Below, in pieces: positions 34,990-46,344 of a DNA stretch of 64,000 nt. Under the pieces are notes generated by a model, which had not been told where the DNA came from, made no database searches, and saw only the letters and a list, made by a program, of their open reading frames with translations. How positions within the stretch are numbered: position 1 is the first letter of the stretch; the number at the start of each line of letters is the position of its first letter. The stretch is from Stenopsyche tienmushanensis (taxonomy: Eukaryota > Arthropoda > Insecta > Trichoptera > Stenopsychidae): positions 992,001 through 1,056,000 of the forward strand of contig WACJ01000078.1 of assembly GCA_008973525.1 (NCBI GenBank). The letters are read 5' to 3'. Position numbers and translations under genes: made by a program.

Positions 34990-37900
34990 TTATTCGAGTT
35001 TCATTGCCGCCAATGGTTTCTGCACATCGGGTATCTTGGCAGCGTTCTTTCCGCTCGATCTCACGAAGAATTTGAACGTGAACTTTTTGTTGTCGTGCAC
35101 ATAGTGCTTCAAAATGAAGAGTGGAATTCCCACGCATTCTCCCGAATCGAAAATCGTGTCGATTGGACACGTGTCCGAGAAACATCCTTCGAGGAAAGTT
35201 ATAACCTTTTGGGTTTTTTTACTGTTGTAAATGTTGAGCTCGTATCTCCATTCTTTGGCTGCTTCCGCCGACCCGATGTATTGTATCGCCCAGAAAGCGA
35301 TGTTTCGTTTCACGTCTATTTTCACATGGTACACGAATAACTTCTTGCCGATGCAAACAAGCTGCAGGTCTTGATCGTCTTTATTCACATCAAATTCTGG
35401 AAACATTATTTGACATCCGGCTTTGAGAGACATATTCTGTTTATGATTTTGTGAAAAATGTGTAACCAGCTGGTTATGTGAACCTGTAATTGAAATATTA
35501 GATTTAGTCAAACGTAGCACAACTAAAAGCTTTGAAAATTAAAAAATAACAATTTGAAAAATTTATACCTGTCCAACCGCAAGTCTGGAAAGCCTTTCCA
35601 ACTGGACAAAAGCATTGTCTAAAAGGACAATCCTCGAAATGGTTCTTGACCTTTTCAGGCGATGTTGTGAATTTGCAACCATGTGATGCATTTGGACAAA
35701 TGGTACCCATCTAAATTAAAGTAATTTTCAAGATTACAACTCATAATTTTAATGATTTTGAAATAAGACTATTAGCACTCGTAATGTATGTATATAATCA
35801 TCATCATCATAGTGCAGCCACAAACAGTCCACTGCAGAACTATGAGCCTCTTCAATATCCATTCACAGGAAGGGATTACATCCATCTCGTCTGTATCATA
35901 CATTCATTCGATATTGAAGGTAGCATAATCTCCGAGTTTTATTTAGAACGCTCACCCAGCGAGTCTCCTGAATGAACGTATTGACGAACGCTTTCGTGAC
36001 CGTCTCAATAGACGACCTTTTTGATTCTAATGGAAAGGGCACTAGGGCGTTGCCAGGCTAGGGGGAAGACATACGTGATGCTTAAGTGCATCTCGCCCAT
36101 GTGCAACTTATCCAAGCGAATTTAAGACTAAATGCTTTCCTATTACAGGTTGACCCTCTCAGTTCGGCGATTTCAAAACGATAAAGAAGGCAATGGAAGA
36201 CAATGCCGTTAACGTTGCAAAGTGAAGTTCTTCATATGCCTCTCTTCAAGGCCTTCTATTTGATGTTCTTTTTATCCTTGTTCTGTTCCTAAAGCTTCTT
36301 GGCTCCGAACCGGAATGTTCATCATGCTCCATATTTTTGGGTAAGGTTGACTATATAAGAGATAGCGAGTGACAAGCAAACCATGACTTGTAAAAGTAGC
36401 AATGAATAGTAGATAAACTGAGTATCAGCTCGCTGTTAAAGGAGTATTTAATCTGTAAATAAGTACTAGTCAGGTGGCCAATAATTAAATTAATAAAATC
36501 ATATAATCATAGTAGTTAGGAGTAGTCAAATAGCTTTTAAGTGGTTAGGCCGCATACTGAAAATTCAAATTCATCAGATTTATCATTTTTCTTTAGAAGG
36601 CTGGTTTTGGGGTCATTTTAAAGGGCTTAAAATTTGTCTTGAGGTTCGAAAACTCAGATAACTTTCACCGAGTGCTCTATCATTGGTCAAACTTAGGAAA
36701 ACAAAGGGAATACGAGCTAGACGAAACCATGTTAGTGCATTAAAAAAGTAATGCGTCAAATTTTTTCACACGTGAGGATACACCGCAGGGGAATTGAACC
36801 TGCTGGGTTAGATTGAGGGGAGTGTTAGCTTTAAAACGAGCCGTTTAAAAGTTCCTTTCGAATTGACTTCTTTTTGTAGCAATTTAACACCGCGCAATGG
36901 ATCGATCTATGGATCACCATTAAATTTTGTGTTAAGCTTGGGAAGTCCGCCACTGAAACGTTTATATTAATTCAGCAGGCATTTGGGAGTGATTGCTTGT
37001 GCATATCACAAGTTTACCGATGGCACAAGTCATTCAAGGAGGGCCAAGAGGAGGTCGCCGATGAATCCCACACTAGACGTTCATCAACCTTCTGAATAGA
37101 CGAAAATGTGATGCATGTGTGTGATTGTGAGTGTGAGCTTTTCTAGTATGGTAAGCAGAATATACGTTACCTTCAAACAGATGTCTTCCAAAGCAAAATT
37201 ACGTTGCCCAGTAACACCGCCTTTACAAATTGGACATATTGGCAAACAAAGGTTGTGCCGGCATGTTCCGCATATGTTGTGACCAGTTTCACATAAAAAT
37301 ATAGGCGGCTGAAAAAATTCCATGCACACTGGGCATTCTAGCGTACTAAGTACATCATTGAATGCCTTACTAGGGCCCGCAACTGGTTTAACTTCCTTCG
37401 AATTATTTACCCTGCAAAAAAGAAATTCAAATATATATATATATATGATTTTAATGACTTAAAATATTAGTAAAAAATCAGGTTAATTTTCAAGGATTAA
37501 CGGAAAATTCTGAAAGGTTCAAACGTAAAAGCCAATCCTCATGGAGAATAATTTAATGAATACGAAATAAACTTCAAGATTTAGCACGGTAATCGATGCT
37601 ATCATGGTTTGAAAAATATATTAGGGAATAAATCTCTGGGGATGAAACATAGACTATGACCATTTGCAATGCATAGAGCGCTTCGAGAAATTGATTTTTA
37701 AAAATAATCGAACCCCTCAGGTTCCGAATTTACGCAAGAAGTCAGGGACATGTAGATCACAAGATTCATCCTGTTGTCTCTACTGGGCAGGCCATATGAC
37801 ATGCCATATTAGATTCGGGATCGAATGGCAGTAGATCCGTCAGAAGAGCTCGCCTACGCTGGGCTGATCAGGTATAAAAAGATTCGGAGCCCCGGATGGG

Positions 37901-38588
37901 GCCATCTCTTTCTGTTCTGCACAGTTTTTGACAGAACACGGCCATTTTAGTGCCCATCTAATGAGACTCGGGCTATCAAATCGCTCAGATTACCAATGCA
38001 CTGCACCAATCATGGACGCAGAACACGTTCTGTGAACATTTGAAGGCATGGGGACCGAAAGAGAGGTGCTTCCAAGACGTGTCCGCGGGTCATGTGAGAG
38101 ACCCATGGGGCACGGAGATCTGGTGACCTGTCCCGGTGCCTTCAGCGCCTTTTCAGCTTTTTGCGATAGCTTTGGCGCAAAATGCACCCCCGACGGTTAC
38201 TACGCCAAACATTGGATCGATCCGAGATCTGGCGTAGCTAACAGTCTCAAGAAGTCGAGAAAGAGCGGCATTCACAAGCCAGACATGAATTAAATCGGTT
38301 TTGCACTATGCATGCGCTTTTTGCATGGGCCTCCATATAAATACTTTTGAGTACTACTGTATATACATTGGATTGTGACGATGCTGATTAAAAATATTTT
38401 TCCTTGTGGAAAAGAACATTCCACGCTTGTTGCCATCAATTAAACGCTCAAATCAGACCGATGCAAATTAGTTGATTGAATAACCATTACCTTTGTTTGG
38501 GGTGATTTTTTTGATTGTCATTTTTTTGTTTTTGTTTTTGCTGCTTGAATTTAGCATTGGACTCCCCTTGCTGCGGATTACTGGCCAT
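34990..38588 (-). CDS. SIAH-like RING E3 ubiquitin ligase (copy A), 324 aa
   Basis: Four exons, in transcript order: 38588-38491, 37411-37171, 35710-35569, 35483-34990 (975 nt). A Gln/Lys/Asn-rich N-terminal tail (about 45 residues) precedes a C3HC4 RING starting at Cys59 (CPVCMEFFQPPIFLCETGHN, then CRHNLCLPICPIC). A SIAH-type zinc finger follows (CPNASHGCKF, HFEDCPFRQCFCPV, TCGWTGS, HFSQNH). The last exon encodes a divergent TRAF-like domain with IDVKRNIAFWAIQYIGSAEA near its middle. SIAH/Sina proteins bind E2 enzymes through the RING and substrates through the TRAF-like part, promoting ubiquitination. Sequence is well away from canonical Sina, as is usual in insect-specific SIAH expansions. 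A paralog with the same exon pattern lies 4.4 kb upstream. Introns 1-2 carry LINE and mariner pieces. The ATG context MASNPQ is shared with the paralog and fixes the start. Confidence 0.9.
35795..36065. repeat. Probable LINE-derived fragment in SIAH-like A intron
   Basis: The stretch GCAGCCACAAACAGTCCACT, then GCAGAACTATGAGCCTCTTC, resembles a widely dispersed insect LINE segment whose usual form reads GTCCACTGCTGAACATAGGC. A reversed relative may lie at about 24820-24900. Recognition is from memory of the family, so confidence is low. Confidence 0.35.
36745..37115 (+). mobile_element. Mariner fragment sharing structure with 8025-8490
   Basis: AAAAAGTAATGCGTCAAATTT begins the copy (36749). 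The plus strand then encodes KFCVKLGKSATETFILIQQA and SQVYRWHKSFKEGQEEVADE, the mariner N-terminal region. It breaks off at the same place as the 8-kb copy (after AATAGACGAAAATGT). The right terminal repeat is missing. It ends about 55 bp before the donor of SIAH-like A exon 2. Confidence 0.7.
37510..37700 (+). mobile_element. LINE reverse-transcriptase scrap
   Basis: Translation contains HGLKNILGNKSLG, matching YGLKNILGNKRTDLSESAV at 43730-43800. In intact elements this region reads roughly YGLKKLLKSRLLSR, downstream of the FKYLGS motif. Heavily decayed. Confidence 0.5.
37985..38210. repeat. Repeat family R2, diverged copy
   Basis: The reverse strand resembles 2380-2560 in order of landmarks: HFAPKLSQKA versus HFSP.LMQKA in one frame, and a GTTCTGCGTCCATGATTGG end. 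GC-rich relative to the surroundings. It lies in SIAH-like A intron 1. Confidence 0.35.
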
Positions 38589-38589
38589 T

Positions 38590-41500
38590 TTGGGTGATCT
38601 GAAATTGAAAAATATGCATATGAAAAAATACGGCAAACAAAAATATATATATTTATATATATATAATTCTATAATTATTAAACATGAAATAGTATTTAAG
38701 CCCTGACAAAATGCTATAAAACGATATAATATAATGAAATGATTAAGCCTCTTCATTGTTATCGGATGGCAATATTTTAGACATCGTCGATGCTGATAAA
38801 TTTATAAGTTAGTGTGTGTACCGATTAAAAACTAAACATATGACTTGCATTTATTATGCATTGTTTGCCAACGGTTTAAATGTACAATCGTTTATCTCAA
38901 ATTATAAAAGACAGTCCTCAATCGGGGTAATATATCTTGGAGGCAAATGTGTCGAAGCGAGAGTCGGTTAATCTGATCCGGCGTTATTTATGGCATTTCA
39001 ATTGCATATTTATTAAATTTTCTTGATGAAAGCAAACACGGTTGGCACTACTGCGCCCAAGACGACCGCTTTCCGGAAATATTGACATATGTTGCATTTG
39101 TTCGATTACTTTTCATTGATCACAATTTAAATATGCATTTTTAATGATATTACGGATGCAATCATATCTTAAATCCATTGTGCACTTAATGCATAGTTCA
39201 AAAAAATTGAACACCTTTGACATTGGGGAATAATTTTAAATATGTTAAACATTTGAAAGTGTTGCCAACCTAAATCTAATCGCTTGAATCGCATTAAAAA
39301 ATGACGAAAAAAATAATTGGGGAGGGGTTTTAAAAAATGCATTAAATCTAAAAACACGTCGTTTATGATGCGAAACATGCCGCAAAATAATTATAATAAT
39401 TTTATTTACGACGACGTTGACGAATTTATTTATAAAAACCGATGAAGGTCATATCGGCGGTCGATGGTTGCATGCTGGTCAAACAGGATGCAACTTTATC
39501 AACAATACACAAACTTGTGCCTTATCGCAAAGGCCATAAGGTCTAAATTACGTTTCGCTGTTTATGAGTTTCATCAGAATTTCTTGGAATATGTTTATTA
39601 ATAATATGACATTAGCGCTAAACATATCGATAACATTCGCAAGCATTCTTAAATAAATTAGCTGCCTATAATTTTGTAACCTTATCGCGGACTTCAGACT
39701 AAAAATTGAAAACGCCGATATAAAGGTGATTATGGAGAAAATATGAATATAAGATAATTAATATAAAGATAACAAGAAAATAATGTTTGATTTACCGCAA
39801 CAAAGACGCAACGCATAAGTGCACAACGGCGAACGCTGACTAACTACTGCTCGTCTGAGATTGCTCACTGTGACCATGCTTGCATTAATAAATATCAGTA
39901 CACATTAGGGTGACACTAATTTAATATCAAAATTTAATACTTACACATAAAAAGTGAATAGTACGTTAGTAGAGTTAATTTCCGAATACTAGTATAATAA
40001 TTGTTAACTCTCGATTATCCGGGGGACAAACACGGATAATCCAAATCATTAAATTTCTACTTGGTTTTGGTTATAATATCATATTTACAATGCATATTTT
40101 TAAAAGACATTATTTATTAAGAAAATCGCTCATAGTTAACCAGTATAGTAGGATGATCGCGTATTTGCGAGCGAATTCCAATGATTCCAAAAGAGCACTC
40201 TTGTACGTTGAGCTCGGAAAGAGACAGACGGATAAAATGTAGCGCAGTTCGGTAACTGTGCATGGGAGACAGAGATGGAGAGCTTCCTGCGTACTTATTT
40301 ATCGATTCATATTGATGTGTGAATGATATAATGAATCGATTTTAGGTGTATTGTTTATGTTTATTTGAAGAAATTATCGAATATTTTGTGCTATCGACAG
40401 TTTTTATTTATTTAATTCGTTCGTCGCTGTGTCCACCAGACATGTCGCTGTGTCTACCGACATCTTACTGTTGTAAACGAAGAAGCAGACTCCCCGAAAA
40501 TGGAATCTAGCTCGGCTTTGATATATGTTAGACTTAGACTTTACAAATAAAGTAAGACCCAAGTGTTTGATTGGGCCCAAAAGTTTCGTGAAGGACTAAA
40601 AGTCAAGAAACAAACTGGAAAAGTGATAGCTACGGTATTTTGGGACGAATAAGGTATTTTGTTGATTGATTTTGTTCATGTTTTTGATAGACGATAAATG
40701 TGGCCTACTACTGCCAGCTGCTAGATGACACTAAGGCTGCTTATCGTAACAAAAGACGCAGAAAACCGATTCGAGCTATCCTTCTTCCGCTTGATGATGC
40801 ACACAGCAGCAGTAATTTGTGATAAACTCACCCAATTATACTGGAAATATCCACATTACTTGGCTCCATGTGACTACCATGTTTATAGAGGCAGGAGGGC
40901 AACGGTTTCAAGATAACGCTGCAGCCGCCTTCTTTCTTCAGTGACGGGATCCAGAAGCTTCCTATCCGATGGATAAAATGTATTTCCAACGAAAAAAACT
41001 ATTTAGGTAGTATAGTACAATAGCCGTGTACGTGTGTATGGTATCGTATTGGATCCATTTCTCATCGTCTTTTTCCTCACTATGCACTCAAAGGTCTTCA
41101 AAGAATGTTTGCAACCAGAAGTCCCATATTGACTTTGTCGACTGCTACCCGGAAGATTAATCCGAAGCCGCTCCATTGCCGTAGGTTCTTCTATATCTAT
41201 GATCTTTCCCTGTACTACCAGGCGCAGAAGGTCATACCTTATATATATGTTTTTATTATGTCGAAAAACGGGTATTCGATCGCATTTGGCGAATCAAAAA
41301 TTCAAATTATACATCTTTCAGCTATTTCGAGCCTCCTGTCTGTTTCATGGACACGGAAAAACGGTTATTCTTGTAACAAACTGCTAGATCGTGAATACCT
41401 CATCATATTCGCAAGGATTTCGATTGGGTATCTTATTTTGATTGTGCAGCAAGATCTTATAGGGATTCAGATGGTGTTTAAGAATATTAATTCGAACTCA

Positions 41501-43022
41501 AATATTTAAAAGTCATCTTATGAATAATCGCAATATTGCGCTTGAATTCCATTGCAATTATCTGCTTTTATTTTTAGCTCCAAGCAGAATACTTCTTGCG
41601 ATTTATAAGAAACGCAATGCTTCGAAGATTGACTCGAAATAAACTGGATGTTGTCATTGTTTCAATAGCTACAGATAAATGAAGTTTCTAAAGCATTGCC
41701 TTCTGAACTCTGTTGTTTCCTGAATATCAACAAGATGGAATGTTATATGATTTTGATGCAATTTAACAGATTTCCTATCAAAATGAAGTATATCAGTATC
41801 TTCTGTTGATTGCATAGATCTTTACTTTGATAAAAGATCTAGTTAATGCACTCGAACAGCAAGTTTTTCCTTTTCAAATAACAGTACGGCGAAATCTAAA
41901 AGTGGAACCCAGATAAGATAAATTATTTGAATGAAAATAAAAACAATAAATTATTAGGTTGTCAGGAATTTAGCAACAAAACAGCCATTATCTTCTTCAT
42001 TGTTTTACTAATTTTAGATAATCTTCCCGATATTATGGAGTCATTTTCGTTATCTTGCATGGGATTCCCCTGCGTCTTCGTTTGTAGATATTGCTTATTG
42101 CACCAGATAAGTCTGCATATCTTCTTCACAGCACAAACGGTATTTGACGGTAACTGTGCGTCAATGGGTTAAATGAGATTATCTCGAACCTGCATTTTCA
42201 AAAACCACCTAAATTGTGGCCTAAAAGGTTTTTGATCGACCTGGCTGAATTTTTGGGAGGTTTCTCACTACTTTCTCACACGGGCGCATCATACCCTAGT
42301 TACGGCTCTGACTCAGTTGATAATATTCGTTGGTGTACAGCCCTTAACTGTATCTAGTTATTATTATCAGGCAATCCTAAATGAAATGCATTATTTGCTC
42401 AACTTAAAACATTATTTTTTTTTACCCAAATCAATAAAATCAGTGACATGATGCAAATTTTACGAGAAAACTTGTTGTTTCCGATAAACTGGGAAAGCCA
42501 TCTTAAGAAAGTTGTCCAGACCACTTTTGTTTGCTCATGGGTTGATCAAATCTTATTAAAGGAATAGAATATTTCCATTGCTGTAGGAAATATTGAGCAT
42601 TTTCTGAAAAAATCGATACGGAGGACTGTTATATTTAAATGAAAAATACGCTGTACGCACATTTAAGTACATTGAATCTTATATTATAGATCCAGTCTCA
42701 TTAAAATGAAAGAAAATTCACTTGAATAATAATTCACGTGAATTATTGAAGCCCGCGCTACGCGTGGTCTGAAGCAATAAATCACATAGCTCTACTACTG
42801 CAATGCATGTTGGGTACTCGTGTTATAAAAAAAAAACCATATTTGGATATTTGTCACATATATATTTACAAAAAGATGATTACATTAATCACACATTAAA
42901 TTTTTATTGCGGATATAAGATAAATTTTTGATCTCTGGGATTTTCATGAAATGCTCTGTTTTAATTAGCGCCTCAACTGCCAGTCTACGCGATGCGGCGC
43001 TGTTGTGGTCCATCTTTTTATA
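38590..43022. other. Interval between the SIAH-like genes
   Basis: No gene is recognised. Contents are a pogo/Tigger-like end motif at 40015-40065 (CTCGATTATCCGGGGG ... CGGATAATCC), a decayed mariner at 40530-40995, and a Helitron-like fragment at 42720-42830 (CCCGCGCTACGCGTGGTCTG, compare CTCGCTACACGAGACCTGAA at 58848). A 134-codon ORF at 41105-41509 has no recognisable features. Confidence 0.5.
40530..40995 (+). mobile_element. Decayed mariner transposase pseudogene with internal deletion
   Basis: Read through several frames: KTQVFDWAQKFREGLKVKKQ (DNA-binding part) runs directly into TGKVIATVFWDE.GILLIDF (catalytic Asp block). WPTTASC, a CDKLTQLYWKYPHYLAPCDY block and RFQDNAAAAFF at the end follow. 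The whole linker region between the DNA-binding and catalytic parts is gone. The copy at 61870-62270 is joined at the same place. Confidence 0.75.
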
Positions 43023-45308
43023 CTACTGGGAATTGAACTGGTTATTATATCTGGGACCAAGATTCTTAGCTTGACCGCTCAAATATTCTTCAGATTTAAT
43101 GAACATTTTGAATGTCAGTTCTTTTTGTTCGTCGACAAAATTTTTTAAGACATTTAAAGGAATGCTAACGCAGTGGCCATCGTTGAAAACGTTATTTATA
43201 TTGACGGAATTTGATGTGCATTCTTCCATGTATTTCAATGATCTCTTTGAATTCTTGCGATAGAATAGGAATTCATAAAAATAGCTTTTTGCGGTTTTCT
43301 CCGTTGCTATCATTTGTATAGCCCAATTGGCCACATTTTTGACAACGTCTATTTTCACGTGATATACGAATAACATTCCTTTTGCGAATTGAAGCAATTG
43401 TATATCGGCATCAGCTTGATGTACGTCAAAATTGGAAAACTTAACTTCGCAGCCCGTTTTCAATACAGCATTTTTAGGATGTCTTTCCAGGAAGTGGTGT
43501 TTCATCGAAGAAAAAGCTCCTAATTAACAAAAGAAAACATTGTGTATGAAAATATCGGTTACTTTTGAAATGTCTATAAATTATGAGAAAACAAAATGTG
43601 ATTAATTCTGGAGGCTGTACCTCCACGAGTGTTAATAATAAAAATATTAAGAGGGTCCAGTGTTTCAAATATCTAGGATCCATCCTCACGGATAATTTAA
43701 TGAGCGATGAAATAACCTTCAGAATTCAAGACGGCAATCAGTGCTAATATGGCCTGAAAAACATCTTGGGTAATAAACGGACAGATTTATCTGAATCCGC
43801 CGTCTTCATTAGGCAGGACATGCACTGAGTACGCCACACAGCGCATGTCATGATAGACATTTGCACTAGCCATTTGAGGGCATGGTTATCTCATGCGGCG
43901 GCAACATGAACTGACCACTATGCAATTTAATGCCTTCAGACTTCTTTCTTTGGGGCTAGCTTAAATCGCAGGTTTATCCGTATGAACTGCTAAAAATTGA
44001 TGTCCTCAAATTCAACATAACGAACGCCGTCCAAGAAATTCAGTTAAATTTATGTGAGTCATCGAAAATTGGACCTCTCGAAGCCGCGATGGACATTTGA
44101 ACGACATTATATATGTAATGCCATAAAATATTTTTTCAAATAAAAATGAATGGATATATTACGCACAATATGTTCAATTTGCATTTAAAAATCGAGCGTC
44201 CTTATTGTAATTATTGGACTACCGTCATAAATATTTACCTTTCCATCCGCACGATTTATGTGCAATACCCAGCGGACAAAAATATGGTTTATATACGCAT
44301 TGTTGAATATGTGCTTGTAATTTGTCTGATGTTTCCTTGTATTCGCAGCCAAAACTAGCATGTGGACAAGGAGAGAGAATCTGAAAACAATTAAAGACAC
44401 ATTTGCAGTACGAGCTCATTAGCGTGATGGAGTGGTCATCCACTTATTAAGCCATTAGTGAAATGATGCATTGTCACAAGCTAATACAATGGGCGGACTG
44501 ATCGCGTAATGGACGAAATACCCCGAAGTGTGGTTGGCGACAACACCGGTAGAGCCGTGAAGATATGCTTTTATACTAATTATCTAAGGAACCAGTCACC
44601 AGGTCGCCAGTCTTTGTTTATCGGTTTTTAGAAAGTTCGAACTTGGAACAGATCGTCGGTTTTGCTATATGCGTCGGAATGATTGTCAATAGCATCACTT
44701 TTGAATATAAAAAATCCATAAATACACTCCTATACTGTTTGCATTATTGTTTTTTAAAATAAGGTAGTTTCCCTGCCGCATTCTGTATAAATCATGAACA
44801 TATCCTTTGCCGATAACGAAGAACTGCTGCGTAGTAATTTACCTTTGATGAAATTTCTTCCAAACTGAAGTTTCGTTGGCCAGAAATGTTGGATCTGCAA
44901 ATAGGACACTGAGGCATGTGTAGTTTGTTTTTGCACATTCCGCAAATATTATGTCCAGTTGCGCATAAAAATATCGGCGCTTTTAAAATCTCCATACATA
45001 TTGGACACTCGAGGGTATTCAACAGATCGTTCATCATACCAGTTGTGCTGAAACTTTATATTAAATTTTTTAAATACCATTTTAAAACTAAAGCATCGAA
45101 TTAACGCGTTGGCGGACACGTCTGCATTATGCATCATTTTTGCTATGAATAATGAATGCATAATGCAGACGTGTCCACCAACGGGTTAATATATAAAGCA
45201 TAATTAAATAAATAATAATAAATACGCATGATTTCCTGCCCTGGACGTAGACTTTTCACGAGGCTTTCTAGGGACCGGTCCTTTAGAGCTCTGCGGATTA
45301 CTGGCCAT
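43023..45308 (-). CDS. SIAH-like RING E3 ubiquitin ligase (copy B), 308 aa
   Basis: Four exons, in transcript order: 45308-45226, 45047-44843, 44380-44239, 43519-43023 (927 nt). A short basic N-terminus (MASNPQSSKGPVPRKPREKS) leads to the RING from Cys42 (CPICMEILKAPIFLCATGHN, then CKNKLHMPQCPIC). The SIAH zinc finger follows (CPHASFGCEY, CVYKPYFCPLG, KSCGWKG, HHFLERHP). A TRAF-like C-terminal region contains IDVVKNVANWAIQMIATEKT and NVFNDGHCVSIPLNVLKNFV. Exon 3 is 142 nt in both copies and the phases agree, showing tandem duplication with copy A. The role is inferred as E3 ligase as for copy A; substrates are unknown. Intron 3 contains LINE and mariner pieces, intron 2 a repeat end, and intron 1 a TTAA hairpin element. 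Confidence 0.9.
43610..43830 (+). mobile_element. LINE reverse-transcriptase fragment
   Basis: The plus strand encodes RVQCFKYLGSILTDN, then EITFRIQDGNQC.YGLKNIL, the FKYLGS region of non-LTR reverse transcriptases. It carries one stop and is truncated at both ends. It lies in intron 3 of SIAH-like B. Confidence 0.75.
43850..44215 (+). mobile_element. Tc1/mariner-superfamily transposase C-terminus (DFFLWGY type)
   Basis: MPSDFFLWG is followed by LKSQVYPYE, then IDVLKFNITNAVQEIQLNLC. This is the end of a DDE transposase found widely in insect genomes (FFLWGYVKS ... VY ...). The 3' flank GCATTTAAAAATCGAGCGTC is shared with 50490-50515, marking a common element end. Confidence 0.75.
44730..44792 (+). 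repeat. Transposon-end-like repeat, copy 2
   Basis: TTAAAATAAGGTAGTTTCCC followed by TGCCGCATTCTGTA matches 33930-33992. It lies in SIAH-like B intron 2, about 50 bp before exon 2's donor. Confidence 0.5.
45101..45189. mobile_element. TTAA-flanked hairpin MITE, family P2
   Basis: TTAACGCGTTGGCGGACACG, then TCTGCATTATGCAT, is answered by ATGCATAATGCAGACG, then TGTCCACCAACGGGTTAA. The arms of about 30 bp are nearly perfect, the loop is about 20 bp, and TTAA borders both sides. A piggyBac-type non-autonomous element in intron 1 of SIAH-like B. Confidence 0.75.
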
Positions 45309-45894
45309 CTTTCAAAAATTTTGATATACCTGAAAAGAAAATGTTTTTAATGCTTTTTAGCGCACATGTTTAGAGATGTGGCCAATGACCACCCGTCGTC
45401 TTATGAATGTGAACCCAAGATGATTGAGTTACAAGCACAAATTCTAAATCATGGGACTAACTACAGATAGACAAATATATATTATTATAATATTAAAACT
45501 TACAAATCAATGGAAACAGTCTACCACCAACACCATCGGAATTTATTCAGGTGAATGATTATTTTTGTAATCTAAGAGATGATAAGATAAGTGACTTTTA
45601 TTAACACTAAATATTATTGAATTTATGGGAATTGTATATTTAATTATTCGTATATATGATATATAGCAAGCGAATATCCTAATTTAAATATTATTTCAAT
45701 TCAATTCGAGCTATTAAGTACAATAATGTGCCGGTGACCCCTTTGATTCGACATTTCAATATAAATATAGTACATATGTACGACATAGCTTCGTCAAAGA
45801 TCAGTTGAAGACATTCTGTGTGGCTATGTGGGGACGCCTGGGACTAGATATATGTATACTCTACAATGGCGTGGACTTGCACGTGTTGCATGTT

Positions 45895-46200
45895 ATCACA
45901 ATGTCTTCGTCAACCCAAAAGTGGAAGCACAAAACATTACAAATTAAAGAAAAAAAGTAAGATTCTGGACCGCTTAAATCGTAATGAATCTAGTAATGAA
46001 GTTGATAAGTGAGTACGCCATAGGATGAACTACAATTTATAACATACAAAAGAACTGCTAGAATATTCAAAAATTTGTTTCCACCACTGATTGTGGGCCA
46101 GGCAAGAGACAAACTCTCAAGAAAGCTAAACATCCTAAAGGTGAAGGAAGCTTCGTACATGTGGTTTCTTCAGGAAAGAAATAGGCAAAATTATTTTACA
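45895..46200 (+). mobile_element. pogo/Tigger-like transposase N-terminal relic
   Basis: One frame gives KHKTLQIKEK, and after a one-base shift ILDRLNRNESSNEVDK, the CENP-B-type N-terminal helix-turn-helix. Further on, KVKEASYMWFLQERNRQ (46135-46185) is the second CENP-B/Jerky-type motif. Stops and shifts interrupt it. A relative of the first part recurs at 63800-63870. Confidence 0.7.
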
Positions 46201-46344
46201 TACTTTATTTTAAATACTATTCGCCTTTATCATTTTCATTCCATAAAGGTTCAGACTACAAATTGGACAAACGGACCTTGCAAAACTTTTATCGCATTAC
46301 CGCAGGTCTATCATATATTTAAATATTGTTTAAGGATCTAAAAC

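Noticed and set aside
34945..35340. Plus-strand 131-codon ORF
   Set aside because: It is the complement of the SIAH-like A last exon.
38047..38293. 81-codon plus-strand ORF in SIAH-like A intron 1
   Set aside because: It falls in the diverged R2 repeat and the reverse frame is equally open; not a gene.
41105..41509. 134-codon ORF
   Set aside because: No recognisable motif and surrounded by transposon debris.
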